A stretch of 34,239 bases of DNA, taken from Chara braunii (lineage: Eukaryota > Streptophyta > Charophyceae > Charales > Characeae). Positions 27,089 to 34,239 of the stretch are shown piece by piece (position 1 is the stretch's first letter; each line of letters opens with the position of its first letter). The translations under genes were made by a program, and so were the position numbers. The DNA lies in NCBI GenBank assembly GCA_003427395.1, contig BFEA01000137.1, forward strand, positions 1,476,093 through 1,510,331. Direction: 5' to 3'. Below the pieces are notes generated by a model. That model did no database searches. It was given only the letters and a program-made list of their open reading frames with translations, and was not told the DNA's origin.

Positions 27089-30000
27089 ATGGGTGCAGCA
27101 GACGGCGAGGCTCGCGAGAACCTCACATTGCTGACAACGTCTGTGGAGGACACTGGGGCGGCGTCCTCCAGTGCTGGTCATTTCTCGGGGTTCGTACCGC
27201 AATCCGCTTCGCCCACAATGAACCACAAGGTCTACTCCCAACCTGTCCCCGACCGGCCTTCCTCTGTTTCTGCGATTCGCACTCCTCTGCCTCCACCACC
27301 GTCACCACGGCCGCTTCCTGCCCACAGTCCTTGGGTCCACAATTTCCCCCACTATGCAGCTCCATTCCATATGCCTGCTCCTCACCTGCCCCCGTTTCCC
27401 TACAATCTGCACCACACCGTCCCGTTGCACTACCCGGCCTACATGTGCCCCGCCTCGTGGCATCCGCATGCGGGTCAACATGCACCAATTTGGCCATGGT
27501 CATGACCCGTCTTTTCCACACTACATGTACACCACACCACCCGCATCATTCGCGACGCCACTGAACAACCCACCATCAAACATTGCCATGCCTGTGATGG
27601 AAGCGACACATCCATACAACTCCTATCCCGTCATGGCAGCTGCCCACAGTCTTCAGGGTTGTACTGCCACACCACCTCCCACGGTTGAGCCATCATGTGG
27701 GCCGTCGCTGGGTGGGGACCATAACGGACCGTGCAATGGAATGAATACGGGGCGTCACCTGTCTCATGCAACACCATCTGCTGGCACTCCGGTTGCTGCA
27801 GGTAGCGCTGGGATACAGGCACACGAAACCGGATACCAGAATCGAGTGGACGGTCCGTTTCCTATGCCTGGTGATGTGGGGGAGGTGCGAGCCCAGTCAA
27901 CACTCCGAAGATGCGTCTTGCAGGCCCCGACGAGGCCATCGTTCGATTCCACAAGTGGCGAACAAGGTAGTGGGCGCACCGATGCACGTCATTCGCTACA
28001 CGTCCCCGATTCACGTATCGAGGACGTTGTATTAGACGACACACCGGCGGTCGCTGGCCTCTCCGAGGACGCTGAGCCCATCGTTGCCAAAGATGATGAT
28101 GTAAATGCGGATGCCGCGTGCTTGGGAAGACTTATGAGTTTCCGGGACTCGCCAACAGTGGGAGGCAGTTCCTCGTCGCGTGTGCAACATCCTCAGAGTG
28201 AGCCGACTGTGGCGACCAGAGCGTGTGTTATATCAAGAAGGAAGAGGAAGCGTACAAACAAGGTTGCTGCATACGAGTCCTCGGATCGAGAGGCATTCTC
28301 GTCAGACGACGAGGTGGTCAGCCCGGATATGGAAATGCGGACCACACCACCCACGCAATATGCGATCACTGGCGATGTGCGACCGTTGCAGGTGGGATGT
28401 CATTATGAGTCCATGGACACCCTGCGTGAAACAGTCCAGTTTGTCGCGTTTGCGAAGGGTTTTCAATACAAGCGGATTAGATCACACCGCACCCGGTTTC
28501 ACGTTATCTGCGATAATGTTGACTGTCCGTAGGAGCTGGAGGGTAGAGCGCCACATGTGAACGCCCCGGCTGAGATTGTTCGTCTCACCCCGCATCGCCC
28601 TGGTTGCAGGGCGCCGGTTCAGGAACGAACAGGGAATAAACACGCGAAGGTGAAGTGGGTGGAGCTGATGGTTCGGACAAAATTACGAGAGAAGCTTGAG
28701 ACTACCGTGACTGATTTGAAGAAATGGTTTGCAGAAACCATAAAGACCCCCGTCAGCTACAGCAAGTGCGTCCGAGCAAGGGCGAGAGCGGTCGATGCAT
28801 TGAAAGGCGCTCTTGAGGCCGGGTATACTCATTTGCACACGTATTGCAGGGTCTTGCGTGAGACCAACCCCGGGTCCATCATCGAACTCGAAGTTAATGG
28901 CGACATATTTGTCTGAGTTTTTTTCGCGTTCGCTGCTTCGGTGAATGGCTTCGCACAGTGCAGGCCGTTAATTGTGTTGGACGGGGATATTAGGGGGAAG
29001 TACGAGTGCTGCCTTCTCGGCGGAACTGCACGAGACGCGAACGGCCAGTGTCTCCCCGTTGTGTATGCAGTTGTTGACGCAGAGAACCAAAAGAATTGGA
29101 AATGGTTTTTGGTTCTTCTGAAGCGTGTCTGTGATGCCGCTCATGTGCCTCACGGCATAATCACGATAATGTCCGACCGCGACAAAGGTCTCATTCCAGC
29201 AGTGAGTGAAGAATTTGGTGATGAACGCCACGTGTATTGTGTCCGTCACGTGAGCGATAACTTGCTAAAGAATCTGAGGGTCAATAGAGAGCAGGCAAAG
29301 ATGCTCCTTGAAGTAGCACAAAGCACCAGCGAACCCGTGTTTGACTACTTCATGCAGCGCGTTGCAGATTTTTCAAAGGACAAGAACATTGTGAAGAAGA
29401 TCTTTGCGAAAGCAGACAAGAGACACTGGGGAGGTCCTCATTTTCATGCGCCAAGATATGGGAAGGTGACGTCGCAAGTTGCGGAGTCAATGAACAATAG
29501 ATTCTTCAGGGCTCGGGGGTTGCCGCCGATTCCACTTATCGAGGAGTACCATGGTTGGTTGCAAAAATGGTACACGGAGAGAAGAGATTGGGCAGTTGCG
29601 CAGGTGGGGGAACACCCTGAGGTCGTGGAAGACATCCTCACTGTCACTTTGCAGTTGGCGAGGATATATTCCATTCGAAAAGCCGCACGTAACGTGTATG
29701 AGGTTTCCTTAAACGATTCACATAGGCGACGACAGTCGTGGCGGGTGGAGTTTGAAGAGAAAAAAATGGTTTGCACTTGCCGCTTTTGGGAAGACACGCA
29801 TTGTCCGTGCGCTCACGCTGCAGCTACCATCGTTTCACGGGGAGAGGACATTGGAATGTATGTCAACCAGTTTTACACAACGAGAGCTTTGCGAGCTACG
29901 TACGCTGGTATTGTGTACCCTACATGTTTCGCGTCTGCGAAACCTTCCCTGGAAACTGAGCCCGTCATCTTGCCACCTGCAACAAGGCGGCAGAAAGGGC

Positions 30001-30143
30001 ACCCTCCAAAAGGCAGTCGAATCAAAAGTTGTTTGGAGGGGGGGAGACTGCACCGGCCGCGGGAATCACAACATAAGTGCTCCCTTTGTGGCCTCGCAGT
30101 AGTGGTTAGAGGCGATCCCCCGCCGGCGAAAACAAAATTATGA
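27089..30143 (+). pseudogene. MuDR-type (MULE) transposase, interrupted
   Basis: Cuts and reinserts Mutator-like transposons. The presumed start is ATG 27089 with a Pro/His-rich N-terminus; the frame shifts by one near 27480-27500. The main frame then runs to TGA 30141 with TAG at 28530 and TGA at 28914. A MuDR-type DNA-binding region (about 28370-28560) ends FHVICDNVDCP, where TAG 28530 falls on the usual Trp of the CPW motif. YCRVLRETNPGS precedes the catalytic core: Asp at 28980 (VLDGD), Asp at 29175 (MSDRDKGL), CVRH at 29238-29249, Glu at 29484 (VAESMNNRFFRARGLP). A SWIM zinc finger CTCRFWEDTHCPCAH follows at 29772-29816. HKCSLCG near 30078 looks like the start of a zinc knuckle whose second half is missing. 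All DDE residues are kept, but the stops and shift make this copy unlikely to be autonomous. Terminal inverted repeats were not found. Confidence 0.85.
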
Positions 30144-30210
30144 TCTCTGGAATTTTCGATTCTTGCGCAGTGCACACATGAAGGTTGTACCTGTGGTGTA
30201 GTGATTCAAT

Positions 30211-31050
30211 GTGCACAATCCTGAGCCGCGGACTTCTGGTGGCCTCACAGGCCGTAGGTGTAGAACACCGAGACCTGCTGGTGGAGTGCGCCCTAGCGAC
30301 GTGCATGTTGCATGTGATGTCACCAGTGAACGTGCTGGTCCGACACGGCTTCATGGTCATGAGCGCTTCGGGGACGAGCACGATAACCTTGGTGTCTTCA
30401 ATGAAACTGTTCTTGATTCACAAGGCCTCGTACACGCAGCGCACGAGCAAGAAGGCTTTTTCGAGGACGAGGGCGTGGCTGGAAATAACTGCGACGACAG
30501 TGAGGACGCCGATGACGATGAGGACGGTGGCCGTGAGGATGACGAGCGAGAGGTTGACGACAACGAACTCGACGAGGGCGAAGATGCGGGAGAGAACAAG
30601 GACAAGGGGGAGGAGGATAAAGAGAGCGAGGACAAGGGACAAGAAGCAGATAGAGAGGTAACGAACGAGGACTGGAATGAGGAGAAAGTTGACATCGTCG
30701 GGGTACTAGGGGAAGTGGAGGTCCGACCACGTAACAGAAAGCAGGATGACAATGAGAAAGGGAAGGAGAAGGTTGCTGACGCAGAGGTGGTGGACCTCTG
30801 TGGGGAGGAGGAGGATGCTGAAGGCTGTGACGACGAACGTTTGTCACAAACAGACAAGGACTCCAATCGTCGTGACTCCAACTGGGCCACAACGAATGAA
30901 CAGCAGCCTCAACAAGCATGTGAGGCAAAAACCTGTGACAAACAACGACCGCAGCGACATAGAAAACCGAATACTCGCTACGAGGGTGTGGGAGACCTGC
31001 TCACAACTTGGGCAGAAGGGTGCGAGCACGATGTTCGAAATGATGATGAG
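30211..31050 (+). CDS. Acidic open frame downstream of the transposase
   Basis: A frame without a nearby ATG, rich in Asp and Glu (DDSEDADDDEDGGREDDERE, GEEDKESEDKG), followed by a more basic PQRHRKPNTRYEG and running into the GT microsatellite at 31056. It is in a different frame from the transposase end, 68 bases downstream. It may be a later exon encoding the transposase C-terminus, or an independent remnant. No known domain. The same DNA read backwards is Ser/Pro-rich, an expected shadow. Confidence 0.35.
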
Positions 31051-31055
31051 AATTT

Positions 31056-31064
31056 TGTGTGTGT

Positions 31065-31151
<87 letters not shown>
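31056..31151. repeat. (GT)n microsatellite
   Basis: About 95 bp of GT with one GAGT interruption near 31069. It creates long Cys-Val or His-Thr frames that are not genes. Confidence 0.95.
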
Positions 31152-31152
<1 letters not shown>

Positions 31153-32104
31153 ACAGTGCGTGCGTGCGTGTGTTGCACGACGAGCCTGCACACGGGCCCC
31201 AATTCCATGGACCAACTTCAGGCACCGTTTATTTATTCATTTATTTACTTACTTTTTTGCTGTCCTGTTTTTTGTCCGTGCTGACGACGTTTCGGACCAC
31301 CAGGCCTCTAGGCTACGCCTTCGGCTGGGTATACAGGAGCGAGGTCTTTATCAGGCCATGTGCGTTTTTGCGCCTTTCTCCATCAGCGGCATGACGTGGA
31401 CACCGTGCAGGGGCCCAGACCAAGTGGCGAGTTCGAGGGCAGCATCACGCGCGCCCATCCAGGCCCAGCGGTACTTGAAGCAGGGCAGCGGCTGGGCACG
31501 GACACAATTGGAGTAGCTCACTTCTTGGATGACATGCTGCTGGACCAGCACTGCACTGGAGGTGGGGGAGTATGTGGGGATATAGGGTGGAGGCCATACC
31601 TGCTGCCTTCGAGAACGTACCTGGGCGCCATAGCTGTATCTGCCTTCAGCGACCTACAGCACAACATGTGCCGGCCACGTCGGTGGCTGGCAGCAGTTAC
31701 CTGCAGGTGAGACGGTTGGGAGGGCGACATCATCTTCTTCTTCTTCTTCTCTCTGTTCTCAGGAACTTACGCCCTGCCCCCCTCTTCTTCCTTCTTCCTT
31801 CTTCTTCTTGTTTTTGTTCTTCTTCCTCTTCTCTGTGTTGCCTCTTCCCCATCCCTTGCCTCCCCTCCTCCCCCCCGCACACACGCACACACCCATGTGC
31901 CTGTGCAAGGAGGGTCCTCTCGTCTATGTATGCGGTCCCTACTTCGTCTCCCATTACTGATGTGTGATGGGATGTCGTGTCAGTATCTGATGGGTCAGCT
32001 CATATTCTTGAATCTTCCATTGTGTATACACTGCCGTTGATGTTTTGCCGACACTGCAGTGTCCTGTCAAGATCAATTCACCACTTTGCGGATCCTTGGC
32101 TCCC
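31152..32104. other. No recognised gene
   Basis: CTTCTT-rich tract at about 31727-31850, otherwise mixed sequence. Several overlapping frames in both strands have no domain. Probably the 3' flank of the MULE or intergenic DNA. Confidence 0.4.
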
Positions 32105-32138
<34 letters not shown>

Positions 32139-32225
32139 CATGCGTGCGTGCGTGCCAGTTCGAAGTGTGTTTACTTTATGAACTGTGTTGTGAGCCATCT
32201 GTTACGATCCTGGTCCATTTAGAAG
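32105..32225 (+). repeat. 121-bp segment duplicated by assembly (first copy)
   Basis: From CATGTGTG.. through the GT run to CCATTTAGAAG, identical base for base to 33010-33130, including the exact length of the microsatellite. An exact microsatellite match between true genomic repeats is unlikely. The second copy lies between two adapter junctions, so the duplication is best explained as artefact. Confidence 0.85.
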
Positions 32226-32509
32226 TACACATTCAGCAACAAGTACAATCATGCTGTCCAATTGCAAAAAGAAATGAATGAATGTGAGAAGGAGAGAGAG
32301 GGAAAGAAGAAGAAGAAGAAGATGAAGGAAGCAGGAATACGAAGATGATGTACTCCAGCATGGAGCAATGACAATGCTCCTGAGTGTTCTCCCTGTTTGT
32401 TCAGTGTTTTCCCTGCTGCAGCCCCCAATGTGTTGTCCAATAGCAACTTGATTGTTTTCCCTGCTGCAACCCTCAATGTAACGGCCACAGTTAAGTACCG
32501 GCCCGACAG

Positions 32510-32547
32510 CTGTCTCTTATACACATCTAGATGTGTATAAGAGACAG
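32510..32547. other. Nextera mate-pair junction adapter (1)
   Basis: 38-bp perfect palindrome made of CTGTCTCTTATACACATCT followed by its reverse complement: two Tn5 mosaic ends joined head to head, the known circularisation junction of Illumina Nextera mate-pair libraries. Not genomic. Confidence 0.97.
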
Positions 32548-32970
32548 GTGTCCTTATGTAACTGACCGTGACGGTTCGAACTCTTGACTACCGGGCGAGT
32601 CCCTCATGGCAACTTGATTGTTTTCCCTGCTGCAACCCTCAATGTAACGGCCACAGTTAAGTACCGGCCCTACGGCCTCCCAAACAAACAAGTACCCTTG
32701 CGGGTTGCACACACAGTCATTCGGACAAACACTCAGACAGGCACTCAGGCCACCAAGCTCGTAAGGTGACACAAAACCTTGAAAGCTGAGCGAAATGCGG
32801 GAATCTGGGTAAGGCAGCCATTCCAGAATTCAGAAATCAGCAGTGTTCATTCAATAAATAAATTAATCATTGTATTAAACAATCCTTCAATTAAGCAATC
32901 ATTCAATCAAACAATCATTCAATTAAACAATCATGTACAATTCGTATTGTTATCCCACAGTGTCCTTATG
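32548..32970. other. Chimeric segment between adapters 1 and 2
   Basis: 32548-32611 is repeated at 33177-33240 (64 bp), 32609-32670 repeats 32443-32504 (62 bp), and 32952-32970 repeats at 33169-33187 (19 bp). Order and copy number of this segment should not be trusted. An AAT/CAATCATTCAAT-rich part lies at 32846-32935. Confidence 0.85.
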
Positions 32971-33008
32971 CTGTCTCTTATACACATCTAGATGTGTATA
33001 AGAGACAG
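32971..33008. other. Nextera mate-pair junction adapter (2)
   Basis: Same 38-bp palindrome as at 32510. Translated, it gives peptides such as SLIHI and MCIRDR, which recur as contaminants in protein databases. Confidence 0.97.
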
Positions 33009-33009
33009 G

Positions 33010-33043
<34 letters not shown>

Positions 33044-33130
33044 CATGCGTGCGTGCGTGCCAGTTCGAAGTGTGTTTACTTTATGAACTGTGTTGTGAGC
33101 CATCTGTTACGATCCTGGTCCATTTAGAAG
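33010..33130 (+). repeat. 121-bp segment duplicated by assembly (second copy)
   Basis: Exact copy of 32105-32225, bounded on both sides by junction adapters (32971-33008 and 33131-33168). Confidence 0.85.
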
Positions 33131-33168
33131 CTGTCTCTTATACACATCTAGATGTGTATAAGAGACAG
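33131..33168. other. Nextera mate-pair junction adapter (3)
   Basis: Third copy of the 38-bp adapter palindrome. In one frame it reads SYTHLDVYKRQ, a recognisable translated-adapter peptide. Confidence 0.97.
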
Positions 33169-33240
33169 ATCCCACAGTGTCCTTATGTAACTGACCGTGA
33201 CGGTTCGAACTCTTGACTACCGGGCGAGTCCCTCATGGCA

Positions 33241-33980
<740 letters not shown>

Positions 33981-34239
33981 AACGAATTGATGAAAGTCTG
34001 ACAATACAGTATGGCAAAATCATGTTTTTTTTTAAAGGAGGTGTGTGTGATGGTGTCTGTATGTAGGCCACAAACATGTACCAGCCTTGCAGCAGGCTCA
34101 AGGTGCTTCACCTGCATGTGGCTTTAATTGCAGGTAAACAGCCATTTCGTCAAACGGACATATTATATTCTTTGAACGAAATCAAAACTGACTTTTTTTG
34201 CCAAAATCCGGTCGGAATTTTTTGCTCCTGGGGACCCCC

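Noticed and set aside
26839-27564. 241-codon frame overlapping the transposase 5' end
   Set aside because: Starts in T-rich non-coding sequence and has no domain; the Pro/His-rich frame from 27089 and the frame that continues it fit the transposase better.
30357-30928. Ser/Pro-rich minus-strand frames of about 177 codons
   Set aside because: Exact antisense of the acidic frame; GAG/GAC-rich DNA read backwards always gives Ser/Leu/Pro-rich frames.
31001-31225. His-Thr and Cys-Val repeat proteins
   Set aside because: Translation of the GT microsatellite.

Overview
The window looks like nuclear DNA from a eukaryote of the green plant lineage, very likely a transposon-rich, gene-poor region. 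The evidence is a MuDR-type (Mutator-like, MULE) transposase with DDE and SWIM zinc-finger motifs, retrocopies of U2 and U6 snRNA with A-rich tails and target-site duplications, tRNA-derived SINEs, a hAT-type terminal inverted repeat pair with an 8-bp target duplication, a decayed Gag reading frame, long poly(A), GT, CA and CT microsatellites, and no bacterial operon signals. A charophyte alga would fit, but that is inference. The assembly has an 805-base N gap at 18130-18934, scattered single Ns near 22163-22233, and three uncut Nextera mate-pair junction adapters at 32510-33168, so part of the right end is artefactual.

Layout. 1-2430: short repeats, poly(A) tracts, a U2 snRNA retrocopy inserted at the head of a U6 fragment, and a tRNA-like SINE head. 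2430-3230: AT-rich, no gene seen. 3235-10456: a one-strand array of at least four unrecognised protein families, each present as about three diverged copies. Family 1 is at 3235-4273, 4387-5572 and 6167-6928. Family 2 is at 5678-6160, 8625-9034 and 9652-10146. Families 3 and 4 alternate between 6934 and 8600. Most copies carry stops or frameshifts at positions where a paralogue has a sense codon. A 530-bp AT-rich foldback element sits between two Family 2 copies. 10491-12120: four 26-bp repeats followed by a degenerate retrotransposon Gag frame on the same strand. 12120-14600: nothing recognised.

14651-15377 holds the most unusual structure. A 20-nt sequence (ATGTTCCATAAGTTTGGGTG) occurs seven times, each time as the loop of a hairpin whose stem sequence differs from copy to copy but stays self-complementary. 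A 121-bp alternating tandem array follows (15640-16240). 17889-18978 is a hAT-like element split by the N gap. 19000-21640 has no recognisable gene. 21640-24680 has SINEs, a second U6 fragment and a 40-bp minisatellite.

27089-30143 is the MULE transposase: one reading frame broken by a frameshift and two nonsense codons, so the copy is probably not autonomous. An acidic open frame and a long GT microsatellite follow. From 31150 to the end there are microsatellites and the chimeric adapter region.

No intact ordinary host gene could be supported. The coding content is mobile-element or unknown-family sequence in various stages of decay.
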